A DNA stretch of 37,989 nucleotides from Ahniella sp. (lineage in GTDB: Bacteria > Pseudomonadota > Gammaproteobacteria > Xanthomonadales > Ahniellaceae): contig JADJRU010000053.1 in assembly GCA_016712105.1 (NCBI GenBank), positions 1-37,989 on the forward strand, written 5' to 3'. Every line of letters starts with the position of its first letter. Positions within the stretch are counted from its first letter, which is position 1. The notes under the pieces were generated by a model, which saw only the letters and a list, made by a program, of their open reading frames with translations, was not told the origin of the DNA and ran no database searches. This document shows, one piece after another, positions 8,075-17,066 of this stretch. The translations under genes were made by a program, and so were the position numbers.

Positions 8075-8600
8075 ATGTCACGTGTTGCGAAGAAACCCAT
8101 CGCCCTGCCGAAGGGTGTTGATTGCCAGATCACCGCCGATGCCGTGTCCCTGAAGGGGCCGAAAGGCACACTCAGCGTCGCCCGTCCGGGTGATGTCGAC
8201 GTCAAGATCGAAGACGGCTCCATCCTGCTCGCCGCACAAGGGCTCCAGTACGGCCATGGCCGGTACGCTGCGTGCACTGCTCAACAACATGGTTACGGGT
8301 GTCAACACCGGTTACGAGCGCAAGCTCGAGCTGGTTGGCGTCGGTTACCGTGCGGCATTGGCCGGCAAGGACCTGAACCTGACGCTTGGCTTCTCGCATC
8401 CGGTGCTGTTCAAGGCCCCGGAAGGCATCACGCTCGCCGCGCCGACGCAGACCGAGATCCTGATCTCGGGTGCGGACAAGCAGCGCGTCGGCGAAACCGC
8501 CGCGAAGATCCGCGCATTCCGTCCACCGGAACCCTACAAGGGCAAGGGTGTGCGTTATGCAGGCGAGAAGATCACGCTGAAAGAAGCCAAGAAAGCCTAA
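8075..8600 (+). CDS. rplF: 50S ribosomal protein L6 (frameshifted)
   Basis: The N-terminal domain reads MSRVAKKPIALPKGV, VSLKGPKGTLSV and EDGSILLAA up to about 8236. The C-terminal domain continues one frame over with AMAGTLRALLNNMVTGVNTG, YERKLELVGVGYRA and PEPYKGKGVRYAGEKITLKE, ending at 8600. One extra base near 8231-8240 explains the break: removing it leaves 174 residues, close to the family norm. L6 sits near the factor-binding site. Because the gene is essential and otherwise normal, a sequence error is likely. Confidence 0.92.
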
Positions 8601-8624
8601 TCGGCGGAGCGCTGGAGACCCATC

Positions 8625-8978
8625 ATGGAAAAGAAGATTTCACGTATTCGTCGTGCCAAGGCTACGCGTTGCCACATCCGCAAGCTTGCGGTTGCTCGCC
8701 TCAGCGTCCATCGCACCAGTCAGCATCTTTACGCCCAGGTCTTTTCGGCCGACGGCGAAAAGGTTCTTGCCGTGGCCAACACCTTGCAAAAGGATGTCAT
8801 GGCCGGCGTCAAGGGCACCAAGAACCTGTCTGCCGCAGCTGCGGTCGGCAAGTTCATTGCCGAGCGCGCGAAAGCCGCCGGTGTCGAGAAGGTCGCATTC
8901 GACCGCTCGGGCTTCCTGTATCACGGTCGCATCAAGGCTATGGCCGATGCGGCTCGTGAAGGCGGCCTGCAGTTCTGA
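8625..8978 (+). CDS. rplR: 50S ribosomal protein L18
   Basis: 117 residues starting MEKKISRIRRAKATRCHIRK, with RLSVHRTSQHLYAQVFSADG (about 26-45) and FDRSGFLYHGRIKAMADAAR near the end. L18 carries 5S rRNA into the central protuberance. Intact and of family length. Confidence 0.97.
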   Translation: MEKKISRIRRAKATRCHIRKLAVARLSVHRTSQHLYAQVFSADGEKVLAVANTLQKDVMAGVKGTKNLSAAAAVGKFIAERAKAAGVEKVAFDRSGFLYHGRIKAMADAAREGGLQF

Positions 8979-9059
8979 TCACTAAAACAACTCCAAGCGG
9001 CCAAAGGCCGTAATCAACCGAGCCGGGCGTTTCTGTCGTCCGGCCAATCAAGGTGAGCA
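8979..9059 (+). promoter_or_regulatory. Two hairpins in rplR-rpsE spacer
   Basis: CGGCC at 8998-9002 pairs with GGCCG at 9006-9010 across AAA. GCCGGGCG at 9022-9029 pairs with CGTCCGGC at 9037-9044, eight pairs including one G-T, with loop TTTCTGT. No T-run follows. At 81 bases the spacer is longer than its neighbours. It may stabilise or process the mRNA, or regulate rpsE; nothing more can be said. Confidence 0.35.
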
Positions 9060-9572
9060 ATGAGCAACAATGATCGTGACACTGGTGACGGCCTGCTGGA
9101 AAAGCTGATCGCCGTCAATCGCGTGGCCAAGACCGTCAAGGGTGGCCGCCAGATGAGCTTTACCGCGTTGACCGTCGTTGGTGACGGCGACGGCAAAGTC
9201 GGCCTCGGTTACGGCAAGGCGCGCGAAGTGCCGGCCGCCATCGCCAAGGCCATGGACCGCGCCCGCAAGAGCATGGTCAGCGTCCCGCTGCAGAGCGGCA
9301 CCCTGCACTACGCGATCAAGTCCAACCATGGCGCTGCACGCGTGTTCATGCAGCCTGCCTCGGACGGTACCGGCGTGATCGCCGGCGGTGCGATGCGCGC
9401 CGTGCTGGAGGCGGTCGGCGTGAAGAACATCCTGGCCAAGGCCGTTGGTTCGCGCAATCCGATCAATCTGGTGCGCGCCACCATCAAGGGCCTTCTGGCC
9501 ATCCGTGCGCCGGGCGACATCGCCGCGATGCGTGGCAAGAAACTCGAAGACCTGGTGGGCAACAATGGCTAA
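9060..9572 (+). CDS. rpsE: 30S ribosomal protein S5
   Basis: 170 residues with the S5 N-terminal dsRBD-like motif LLEKLIAVNRVAKTVKGGRQ (about 12-31), GYGKAREVPAAIAKAMDRAR (about 56-75) and GTGVIAGGAMRAVLEAVGVK (about 101-120). S5 shapes the decoding and mRNA entry region. The ATG follows AAGGTGAGC. The stop lies inside the start of rpmD (8-base overlap). Confidence 0.97.
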   Translation: MSNNDRDTGDGLLEKLIAVNRVAKTVKGGRQMSFTALTVVGDGDGKVGLGYGKAREVPAAIAKAMDRARKSMVSVPLQSGTLHYAIKSNHGAARVFMQPASDGTGVIAGGAMRAVLEAVGVKNILAKAVGSRNPINLVRATIKGLLAIRAPGDIAAMRGKKLEDLVGNNG

Positions 9573-9753
9573 CAACGACAAGATGATCAAGGTTCGCCTC
9601 GTCAAGAGCACGAACAGCACTCCGGAACGTCATCGCCAGTGCGTGCGGGCCCTCGGCCTGAACAAGCTCAACGATGTGCGTGAACTCAAGGATTCCCCGC
9701 AGGTACGTGGACTGATCAATAAGGTCTGTTACCTCGTCGCGGTGGAAGCGTAA
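9565..9753 (+). CDS. rpmD: 50S ribosomal protein L30
   Basis: 62 residues from the ATG at 9565: MANNDKMIKVRLVKS, then TPERHRQCVRALGLNKLNDV, the L30 core. It overlaps the end of rpsE by 8 bases. A second in-frame ATG at 9583 would give a shorter protein starting right at the first strand (MIKVRLVKS) and cannot be excluded. L30 is a small late large-subunit protein between S5 and L15 as usual. Confidence 0.94.
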   Translation: MANNDKMIKVRLVKSTNSTPERHRQCVRALGLNKLNDVRELKDSPQVRGLINKVCYLVAVEA

Positions 9754-9765
9754 GGAGAACCCAGC

Positions 9766-10200
9766 ATGCGTCTCAATACAATCAAATCCGCCCCGGGCGC
9801 GCGCCGTGAGCGCACGCGCGTTGGTCGCGGCATCGGCTCCGGTCTCGGCAAAACTGCCGGCCGCGGCCACAAGGGCCAGTACGCTCGTACCGGTAAGGGC
9901 AAGGTCAAGGCTGGCTTCGAAGGCGGCCAGATGCCGCTGCAGCGTCGCCTCCCGAAGGTCGGCTTCCGTTCCAAGATGAAGGCCGATACGGCGGAAGTGC
10001 GCCTGTATCAGCTGGAACAGCTGAAGGACGTCGTTGTCGACATCGAAGCACTGCGTACCGCCGGCATCATCGATGCGCGCGCCAAGAAAGTTCGCCTGGT
10101 CAAGAAGGGCGACATCAAGCGTGCGTACAAGCTGAAGGGCATCGCCGCTACGGCGGGCGCCAAGGCCTCGATCGAAGCTGCCGGTGGCACCCTGGAGTAA
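9766..10200 (+). CDS. rplO: 50S ribosomal protein L15
   Basis: 144 residues. The Gly/Arg-rich N-terminus RERTRVGRGIGSGLGKTAGR with GHKGQYAR (about 13-42) and FEGGQMPLQRRLPKVGF (about 52-68) identify L15. L15 is a late assembly protein. Its last codons (CTGGAGTAA) supply the ribosome site for secY, three bases on. Confidence 0.97.
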   Translation: MRLNTIKSAPGARRERTRVGRGIGSGLGKTAGRGHKGQYARTGKGKVKAGFEGGQMPLQRRLPKVGFRSKMKADTAEVRLYQLEQLKDVVVDIEALRTAGIIDARAKKVRLVKKGDIKRAYKLKGIAATAGAKASIEAAGGTLE

Positions 10201-10203
10201 TCC

Positions 10204-11568
10204 GTGGCCAACAACCAACCCACGCAAGGACTGCTCGCCGGTCTCGGTAACCTGACCGAGCTCAAGCAGCGTCTGCTGTTCGTCCTTGGCGCGCTGATCG
10301 TGTTCCGCATGGGTACCTTCGTACCTGTGCCGGGCGTCGATCCGAACGCCATGACGCAGTTGATGGACCAGCAGAAAGGTACCGTGCTCGACCTGTTCAA
10401 CATGTTCTCGGGCGGTGCGCTCGAACGCATGAGCGTGTTTGCGCTGAACGTCGTGCCGTACATTTCCGCGTCGATCATCGTGCAATTGCTCGCAACCATG
10501 TTGCCAAGCTGGCAAGCCCTCCGCAAGGAAGGCGAGTCCGGTCGTCGCACGCTCACCCAGCGCACGCGCTGGTTGACCGTCGTTCTGGCGCTGTTCCAGT
10601 CGTTCAGTGTCGGCATGGCATTACAGGCGCAGACCATGCAAGGCGGATTCCAGGTTGTTACCAACCCGGGGCCGTTCTTCGTGTTCAGTGCCGTAGTGGG
10701 GCTGACTGCGGGAACCCTGTTCCTGATGTGGTTGGGTGAGCAGATCACCGAACGTGGCGTGGGCAACGGCATTTCGCTGTTGATCCTGGCCGGCATTGTT
10801 GCGGGTATTCCGTCAGCCGTTGGCCAGACCCTGCAACAGCTGGGTGATGGTCAGATGAATCCGCTGACTGGCCTGTTCATTCTGGCGCTGGTGATCGGCG
10901 TCACCTGGTTCGTCGTGTTCGTCGAGCGCGGCCAACGCCGCATCACGGTGAACTACGCACGGCGAATGGGTGGCTCTCGTGCCTACCAGAACCAGAGCTC
11001 GCACCTGCCGTTGAAGCTCAACATGTCCGGCGTCATTCCGGCCGTGTTTGCGTCCAGCCTGATCATGTTCCCGGCGACCATCGCCAACATGGGCAGTGCG
11101 TTTGCCGAGGTTCGCTGGTTGCGCGAAATCAGCAACATGCTGACTCCGGGTGAGCCGCTGTACATGTTCGTGTTCGGCGCCCTGATCGTGCTGTTCGCCT
11201 TCTTCTACACCGCCATGGTGTTCAACTCGGCAGAAACCGCCGAGAACCTGAAGAAGTCGGGCGCGCTGATCCCGGGGATCCGTCCGGGCAAGGCCACGGC
11301 AGATTATGTCGACGGTGTGATGACGCGCCTGACCGGCATTGGTGCTGTCTACCTGGTTGCTGTCTGCCTGTTGCCAACGCTGCTGCAGACCAAACTCGGT
11401 GTTCCGTTCTATTTCGGCGGCACCTCGCTGCTGATCGTCGTCGTGGTGCTCATGGACTTCACGGCACAGGTGCAGGCGCACCTCATGTCGAGCCAGTACG
11501 AGAGCCTGCTGAAGAAGACGAATCTCAAGAATTACGGCAGGGCAGGTTCGGTTAAATCCGGTACCTGA
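10204..11568 (+). CDS. secY: Protein translocase subunit SecY
   Basis: 454 residues from a GTG at 10204, with GGAG in the end of rplO as ribosome site. SecY is the channel of the Sec translocon in the inner membrane. It shows the usual ten-helix layout: KQRLLFVLGALIVFRMGTFV (TM1), the plug-region NMFSGGALERMSVFALNVVP, FVVFVERGQRRI in the cytoplasmic loop, and IPGIRPGKATADYVDGVMTR before the last helices. The start codon GTG may keep its level below that of the ribosomal proteins. Last gene of the spc cluster; no rpmJ follows. Confidence 0.97.
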   Translation: MANNQPTQGLLAGLGNLTELKQRLLFVLGALIVFRMGTFVPVPGVDPNAMTQLMDQQKGTVLDLFNMFSGGALERMSVFALNVVPYISASIIVQLLATMLPSWQALRKEGESGRRTLTQRTRWLTVVLALFQSFSVGMALQAQTMQGGFQVVTNPGPFFVFSAVVGLTAGTLFLMWLGEQITERGVGNGISLLILAGIVAGIPSAVGQTLQQLGDGQMNPLTGLFILALVIGVTWFVVFVERGQRRITVNYARRMGGSRAYQNQSSHLPLKLNMSGVIPAVFASSLIMFPATIANMGSAFAEVRWLREISNMLTPGEPLYMFVFGALIVLFAFFYTAMVFNSAETAENLKKSGALIPGIRPGKATADYVDGVMTRLTGIGAVYLVAVCLLPTLLQTKLGVPFYFGGTSLLIVVVVLMDFTAQVQAHLMSSQYESLLKKTNLKNYGRAGSVKSGT

Positions 11569-11605
11569 TTTCTGACCAGGCACACGGAAACGTGCCGAAG
11601 CCGAA

Positions 11606-11640
11606 CTGGGAACGGGGCAATCGCCCACCAACGTTCCCAG
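11606..11640 (+). other. Hairpin downstream of secY
   Basis: CTGGGAACG at 11606-11614 pairs perfectly with CGTTCCCAG at 11632-11640, and GGGC at 11615-11618 pairs with GCCC at 11623-11626 inside it. It ends where the -35 of the next promoter begins. No T-run follows, so it is not a classical terminator. It could protect the 3' end of the spc transcript or mark Rho-dependent termination. Confidence 0.5.
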
Positions 11641-11662
11641 GTCGGAGAGTAGTGTGTATAAT
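11634..11662 (+). promoter_or_regulatory. Promoter for the alpha operon (rpsM onwards)
   Basis: A perfect -10 TATAAT at 11657-11662 is preceded by TTCCCA at 11634-11639 with a 17-base spacer. TGTG sits just before the -10, close to an extended element. Predicted start near 11669 gives a leader of about 35 bases with GGAGA ahead of the rpsM ATG. The alpha operon has its own promoter in many bacteria, so the site is expected. Not tested. Confidence 0.6.
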
Positions 11663-11703
11663 AGTCAGTTCCCTTTAACGCCAACAGTTTTGGAGAAGAC
11701 GCG

Positions 11704-12060
11704 ATGGCGCGTATTGCCGGTGTCAATATTCCGGTCCATAAGCATGCATGGATCGGGTTGCAAAGTATTTTCGGGATCGGTCGATCCCGCTCGAAGAAGA
11801 TTTGTGTGTCCGTGGGTGTGAACCCCGCCACCAAGGTGAAGGATCTGACGGAAGCCGAAGTCGACAAGCTGCGCCAGGAAATTGGCAAGTATGTCGTGGA
11901 AGGTGACCTGCGCCGCGAAGTCGGTATCAGCATCAAGCGCCTGCAGGACCTCGGTTGTTACCGCGGCCTGCGTCACCGTCGTGGTCTCCCTGTACGGGGC
12001 CAGCGCACGCGCACCAATGCGCGCACGCGCAAGGGTCCGCGTAAGGCGATCAAGAAGTAA
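11704..12060 (+). CDS. rpsM: 30S ribosomal protein S13
   Basis: 118 residues, MARIAGVNIPVHKHAWIGLQ, then a helix-turn pattern with FGIGRSRSKKI, and the basic tail GLPVRGQRTRTNARTRKGPR. S13 is in the 30S head and contacts P-site tRNA and L5. GGAG seven to eight bases upstream sets the start. First gene of the alpha cluster. Confidence 0.98.
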   Translation: MARIAGVNIPVHKHAWIGLQSIFGIGRSRSKKICVSVGVNPATKVKDLTEAEVDKLRQEIGKYVVEGDLRREVGISIKRLQDLGCYRGLRHRRGLPVRGQRTRTNARTRKGPRKAIKK

Positions 12061-12080
12061 TCGAGCCGGGATGACCTATT

Positions 12081-12485
12081 ATGGCTAAGCCAAACAATCA
12101 AGCTTCAGCGATGAAGCCAAAGAAGAAGATCAAGCGCGTTGTTACCGACGGCATTGCACACGTGCAGGCGTCGTTCAACAACACGATTGTCACTATCACC
12201 GACCGCCAGGGTAACGCCCTGTCCTGGGCCACCTCCGGTGGCGCGGGTTTCCGCGGTTCGCGCAAATCGACGCCGTTCGCGGCGCAGGTTGCCGCCGAAA
12301 AGGCGGGTCGTGCGGCCCAGGAATACGGCCTGAAGAACCTCGAAGTGCGTATCAAGGGCCCAGGCCCGGGTCGCGAGTCGACCGTGCGTTCGCTGAACGC
12401 GATCGGCTACAAGATCACCAACATCGTCGACGTGACGCCAATCCCGCACAACGGGTGCCGTCCGCCGAAAAAACGCCGCGTCTGA
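12081..12485 (+). CDS. rpsK: 30S ribosomal protein S11
   Basis: 134 residues. The core HVQASFNNTIVTITDRQGNA (about 26-45), TSGGAGFRGSRKSTPFAAQV (about 50-69) and the end VTPIPHNGCRPPKKRRV are standard S11. S11 forms part of the mRNA exit path. Intact. Confidence 0.98.
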   Translation: MAKPNNQASAMKPKKKIKRVVTDGIAHVQASFNNTIVTITDRQGNALSWATSGGAGFRGSRKSTPFAAQVAAEKAGRAAQEYGLKNLEVRIKGPGPGRESTVRSLNAIGYKITNIVDVTPIPHNGCRPPKKRRV

Positions 12486-12494
12486 GGATTCCAC

Positions 12495-13121
12495 ATGGCA
12501 CGTTATCTTGGTCCCACCTGTAAACTGGCGCGTCGCGAAGGCGCCGACCTGTCCCTCAAGAGCCCTGCACGCGCGATCGATTCGAAGTGCAAACTCGACC
12601 AGAAGCCTGGCCAGCATGGCGCCGCGAAGAAGGGCAAAATGTCCGACTACGCCGTCCAGCTGCGCGAGAAGCAGAAGGTCAAGCGCATGTATGGCCTGCT
12701 GGAACGTCAGTTCCGCACGTACTACACGAAAGCATCCAATCTGAAGGGCGCCACCGGTGAAAACCTGCTGCGTCTTCTGGAATGCCGCCTCGACAACATT
12801 GTCTACCGCATGGGTTATGCCGTCACTCGCGCCGCCGCGCGCCAGCTGGTGTCGCACAAGTCCGTCACGGTCAATGGCAAGTCGGTCAATGTGGCCTCGT
12901 TCCAGGTCAAGGTCGGCGACGAAGTCGCCATTTCCGAGCGCGCGAAGAAGCAGTTGCGCATTCAGGAAGCCCTGAACCTGAGCCAGGAAATGGACTTGAC
13001 GCCGGGTTGGGTTGAAGTCGATGCAAAGAAAATGGTTGGCAGCCTGAAAACTGCCCCTGATCGCGGCGACCTGCCGGCCGACATCAACGAGAACCTCATC
13101 GTCGAGTTGTACTCGAAGTAA
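12495..13121 (+). CDS. rpsD: 30S ribosomal protein S4
   Basis: 208 residues. MARYLGPTCKLARREGADLS starts the protein, with QKVKRMYGLLERQFRTYYTK (about 55-74) and the S4 RNA-binding motif RLDNIVYRMGYAVTRAAARQ (about 98-117). S4 starts 30S assembly and is the translational repressor of the alpha operon in E. coli. No alpha-type pseudoknot could be confirmed by eye upstream of rpsM. Confidence 0.98.
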   Translation: MARYLGPTCKLARREGADLSLKSPARAIDSKCKLDQKPGQHGAAKKGKMSDYAVQLREKQKVKRMYGLLERQFRTYYTKASNLKGATGENLLRLLECRLDNIVYRMGYAVTRAAARQLVSHKSVTVNGKSVNVASFQVKVGDEVAISERAKKQLRIQEALNLSQEMDLTPGWVEVDAKKMVGSLKTAPDRGDLPADINENLIVELYSK

Positions 13122-13140
13122 TCCTGGAGCGCACAAACCC

Positions 13141-14136
13141 ATGGCTGCCACTGCAACCAATGTAATGCGTGCCCGCGGCATTTCGGCTGAACGCCTGAAT
13201 GCCAACCGGGCGCGTGTATTCGTCGAACCGCTTGAACGCGGTTTCGGCCATACGCTGGGCAATGCGCTGCGACGCGTGCTGCTCTCGTCGATCCCGGGCG
13301 CTGCCATCACTGAAGTCGAAATCGACAACGTGCTGCATGAGTACACCACTCTCGAAGGTTTGCAGGAAGACGTCATCGACGTGTTGCTGAACCTCAAGGA
13401 CGTGGCGCTGCGCATGCACGGGCATGACGAAACCCTGCTCACGCTGACGAAGCGTGGCCCGGGTGTTGTCACCGCCGGCGACATCAAGGTCGACCACACG
13501 GTCGAAGTCATCAACCCGGATCACGTGATCTGCCACCTGACGAAGGACATCACGCTGTCGATGCGCCTCCGTATCAGCCGTGGCGTCGGTTACCAGCCGG
13601 TGGCTTCGCGCCGCCGTCCGGACGAAGAATCGCGCCCGATCGGTCGCCTGCAGCTGGATGCCAGCTTCAGCCCGATCCGTCGTGTCGCCTTCGAAGTCGA
13701 CAATGCCCGCGTTGAACAGCGTACCGACCTGGACAAGCTGATCCTGGACATCGAAACGAATGGCACCATCGATGCCGAAGACGCGGTCCGCCGCGCCGCC
13801 GACATCCTGGCTGACCAGCTCTCCGTGTTCGGCGACTTCACACGTCGCGAAACCAGCCAGGCCAAACCGGCCGCCGCTGGCTTCGATCCGATTCTGCTGC
13901 GGCCGATCGATGATCTTGAGCTGACGGTTCGTTCGGCGAACTGCCTCAAGGCCGAAAGCATTTACTACATCGGTGATCTGGTTCAGCGCACCGAAGTGGA
14001 ACTGCTCAAGACGCCAAACCTCGGCAAGAAGTCGCTCACTGAAATCAAGGAAGTCCTCGCTTCGCGCGGCCTTTCGCTTGGCATGAAGCTGGACAACTGG
14101 CCGCCGGCCGGTGTGCAGCATGGCATGCTGGGTTAA
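13141..14136 (+). CDS. rpoA: DNA-directed RNA polymerase subunit alpha
   Basis: 331 residues, the normal length. The N-terminal dimer domain shows FVEPLERGFGHTLGNALRRV then LLSSIPG (about 24-50). The C-terminal domain that contacts UP elements and activators shows DLELTVRSANCLKAESIYYI (about 258-277), with the DNA-contacting Arg in TVRSANCLKAE. It lies between rpsD and rplQ as in nearly all Proteobacteria. Confidence 0.98.
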   Translation: MAATATNVMRARGISAERLNANRARVFVEPLERGFGHTLGNALRRVLLSSIPGAAITEVEIDNVLHEYTTLEGLQEDVIDVLLNLKDVALRMHGHDETLLTLTKRGPGVVTAGDIKVDHTVEVINPDHVICHLTKDITLSMRLRISRGVGYQPVASRRRPDEESRPIGRLQLDASFSPIRRVAFEVDNARVEQRTDLDKLILDIETNGTIDAEDAVRRAADILADQLSVFGDFTRRETSQAKPAAAGFDPILLRPIDDLELTVRSANCLKAESIYYIGDLVQRTEVELLKTPNLGKKSLTEIKEVLASRGLSLGMKLDNWPPAGVQHGMLG

Positions 14137-14155
14137 GCCACAAGGAACCTAAGCC

Positions 14156-14539
14156 ATGCGCCACCAGAAATCCGGACGCAAACTCAACCGCACCAGCTCG
14201 CACCGCCAGGCGATGTTTCGCAACATGGCAAGCTCGCTGTTCGTGCACGAAGCGATCAAGACCACACTGCCCAAGGCGAAAGAACTTCGCCGTGTCGCAG
14301 AGCCGCTGATCACCCTGGCCAAGAACGACGGCGTCGCCAATCGCCGCCTCGCGTTCGCCCGCCTGCGTGACAAGGCTGCCGTGGGCAAGCTGTTCACCGA
14401 CATCGGTCCTCGTTACCGCGAGCGTCCAGGTGGATACCTGCGTATCCTCAAGTGCGGCTTCCGCGCCGGCGACAATGCGCCGATGGCGTTTGTCGAGCTC
14501 GTGGACCGCCCGGTGATCGCCGAGGCAGTTGAAGCCTGA
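14156..14539 (+). CDS. rplQ: 50S ribosomal protein L17
   Basis: 127 residues: MRHQKSGRKLNRTSSHRQAM, then FRNMASSLFVHEAIKTTLPK and AKELRRVAEPLITLAK. L17 sits near the tunnel exit. Last gene of the ribosomal block, followed by a strong terminator. Confidence 0.98.
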   Translation: MRHQKSGRKLNRTSSHRQAMFRNMASSLFVHEAIKTTLPKAKELRRVAEPLITLAKNDGVANRRLAFARLRDKAAVGKLFTDIGPRYRERPGGYLRILKCGFRAGDNAPMAFVELVDRPVIAEAVEA

Positions 14540-14565
14540 AATCGATCGGTTCCGGCCGATTGAGC

Positions 14566-14592
14566 AAAAGCCCCGCCTAGGCGGGGCTTTTT
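14566..14592 (+). terminator. Intrinsic terminator after rplQ
   Basis: GCCCCGC at 14570-14576 pairs with GCGGGGC at 14581-14587 around CTAG, preceded by AAAA and followed by TTTTT. This is a textbook Rho-independent terminator, 27 bases after the rplQ stop, and probably ends the alpha operon. The flanking A and T runs make it partly bidirectional. Confidence 0.92.
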
Positions 14593-15072
<480 letters not shown>

Positions 15073-15141
15073 ATGATCTTCCGGAACCATGGAACATTCC
15101 GCCCGGTCATAATCGACGACTTCCACGCAAGGACTTTTCCC

Positions 15142-15642
15142 ATGCCGACTTTGAGTTTCCGGAACCTGTTTCTATTCGGGCTGGCGTCCTGCGCCGGCTT
15201 GCTCGGCTACGCACTCTACGTGCAGCACAAACTCTACATAGACCCTTGTCCGCTCTGCATTTTCCAGCGGATTGGCTTCATGGCCGCGGGTGCCTGGTTC
15301 TTGCTGGGTGCGATCCATAATCCACGCTCTACTGGCCGGAAAATCTATGGCGTTCTGGCAGGCTTGTCGCTGATCGCCGGCGGCGCCGTGTCGGCCTGGC
15401 ATATTCATTTGCAGAATTTGCCAGCCGATCAGGTGCCCGATTGCGGCCCCGGACTGAATTACATGCTCGACGCATTTCCGCTAAGCAGAACACTGGAAAT
15501 GGTGTTCACGGGTTCGGGCGAATGCGCGAACATCGATTGGACCTTCCTCGGCCTGAGCATGCCGACCTGGACGCTGTTCTGGTTCATCGGCCTGCTGGTT
15601 CTCGCGGTCTACGCCGGGTTCAGGGCACGGGGCAAGGCATAA
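15142..15642 (+). CDS. dsbB: Disulfide bond formation protein DsbB
   Basis: 166 residues from the ATG at 15142; an in-frame ATG at 15073 would add 23 residues of non-membrane, non-conserved sequence. DsbB reoxidises periplasmic DsbA and passes electrons to quinone. It has four membrane segments (about 8-26, 44-58, 68-86, 141-160), the first periplasmic pair Cys36-Pro-Leu-Cys39 followed by FQR, and the second pair Cys101 and Cys128 in the long periplasmic loop. All four required cysteines are present. It stands alone after the repeat array; the next gene is 49 bases downstream. Confidence 0.93.
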   Translation: MPTLSFRNLFLFGLASCAGLLGYALYVQHKLYIDPCPLCIFQRIGFMAAGAWFLLGAIHNPRSTGRKIYGVLAGLSLIAGGAVSAWHIHLQNLPADQVPDCGPGLNYMLDAFPLSRTLEMVFTGSGECANIDWTFLGLSMPTWTLFWFIGLLVLAVYAGFRARGKA

Positions 15643-15691
15643 ACGAAATGCAGGGTGCCGCGGCCAAACCGCGGCGCCAAACGAGGCAGAC

Positions 15692-17066
15692 ATGAAGGGC
15701 ATGATGGCGATGGCAACGACAGACAGGGAATTGGGTCCGCAGGATTGGCATCCGGGCAGTTGGCTGGGCAAGACGGCGACCCAACAGCCGACTTATCCAG
15801 ATCCGGTGCGCCTTGCCTCGGCCATTCAGTCCTTGCGCAGCATGCCGCCGCTCGTCACCTCGTGGGAGATCCTGACGCTCCGCAACATGCTGGCCGAAGC
15901 CGAAGCCGGCAAGCGTTTCGTGTTGCAGGGCGGCGATTGTGCCGAGAGTTTTTCCGAGTGTGATTCACACACCATCTCGAACCGTCTGAAGGTCCTGCTG
16001 CAGATGAGTGTGGTGTTGATCCACGGCCTCAAGATGCCGATCGTTCGCGTGGGCCGTTTTGCCGGTCAGTATGCGAAGCCACGATCGGCCGACATGGAAA
16101 CCCGCGACGGCGTTGAATTGCCGAGTTACCGAGGCGACATCGTCAATGGTCCGGAGTTCACGCCGGAAGCGCGTGTCCCGGATCCCGAGCGGATGCTGAA
16201 AGGTCACGCCAATTCGGCGATGACCATCAACTTCATCCGTGCCTTGATCGACGGCGGTTTTGCCGACCTGCACCATCCCGAGTACTGGGACTTGGCGTGG
16301 GTCGAACACTCGCCCCTGTCGCGCGAGTACCGTCGGATGGTCGAACAGATCGGCGAATCGGTTCGATTCATGGAAACGCTCGCAGGACCGATCGGCAACT
16401 TCTCGCGCGTGGATTTCTACACCTCGCACGAAGCGCTGCTGCTGCATTACGAACAAGCACTGACGCGACAAGTGCCGCGCCAGAACGGCTACTTCAATCT
16501 GTCCACGCACTTCCCGTGGATCGGCATGCGCACGGCTGCGCTCGATGGTGCCCACGTTGAATATTGCCGCGGCATTCGCAATCCGATCGGCCTGAAGATC
16601 GGCCCGAGTGTCACGCCCGATCAACTTTTGCGCGTCATCGATGCGCTGAATCCGGAAAACGAACACGGCAAGATGATGCTCATCCACCGGATGGGTGCCA
16701 ACAAGATCGTCACCGCATTGCCGCCGCTGCTCGAGGCCATCAAACACGAAGGTCGCCACGTGCTCTGGAGTTGCGATCCGATGCACGGCAATACCGAAAG
16801 CACCAGTAACGGGTACAAGACCCGTCGCTTCGACAACATCCGCGCCGAACTCGATCGTGCGTTCGACCTGCATCGTGCGGCCGGCACGCGACTGGGTGGT
16901 GCACACCTGGAACTCACCGGTGAAAACGTCACCGAATGCCTGGGCGGTGCGCGACTTGCTCGGAGAAGACCTCACGCGTGCGTACAAGTCTTCGGTCGAT
17001 CCCCGACTGAATTACGAGCAGTCGCTTGAACTGGCGATGCTGATCGTGCGCAAATCCGGAAGCTGA
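15692..17066 (+). CDS. aroG: 3-deoxy-7-phosphoheptulonate synthase, class II (frameshifted near 3' end)
   Basis: First enzyme of the shikimate pathway: condenses phosphoenolpyruvate with erythrose 4-phosphate. The class II (plant/AroA-II) type is shown by QGGDCAESFSE (about 87-97), VGRFAGQYAKPRSADMETRD (about 127-146), ELPSYRGDIVNG, HMGAN-like IHRMGANK and SCDPMHGNTE. The main frame fails near 16945-16955. One frame over it continues RDLLGEDLTRAYKSSVDPRL and NYEQSLELAMLIV, the family end, to 17066. One extra base accounts for this, giving 457 residues. The start at 15692 has GAGG about seven bases upstream; ATGs at 15701, 15704 and 15710 are alternatives. The lost tail is short, so activity might survive even if the shift is real. 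Confidence 0.93.

Noticed and set aside
12105..13514. 469-codon minus-strand open frame across rpsK, rpsD and rpoA
   Set aside because: Shadow of three intact essential genes on the other strand.
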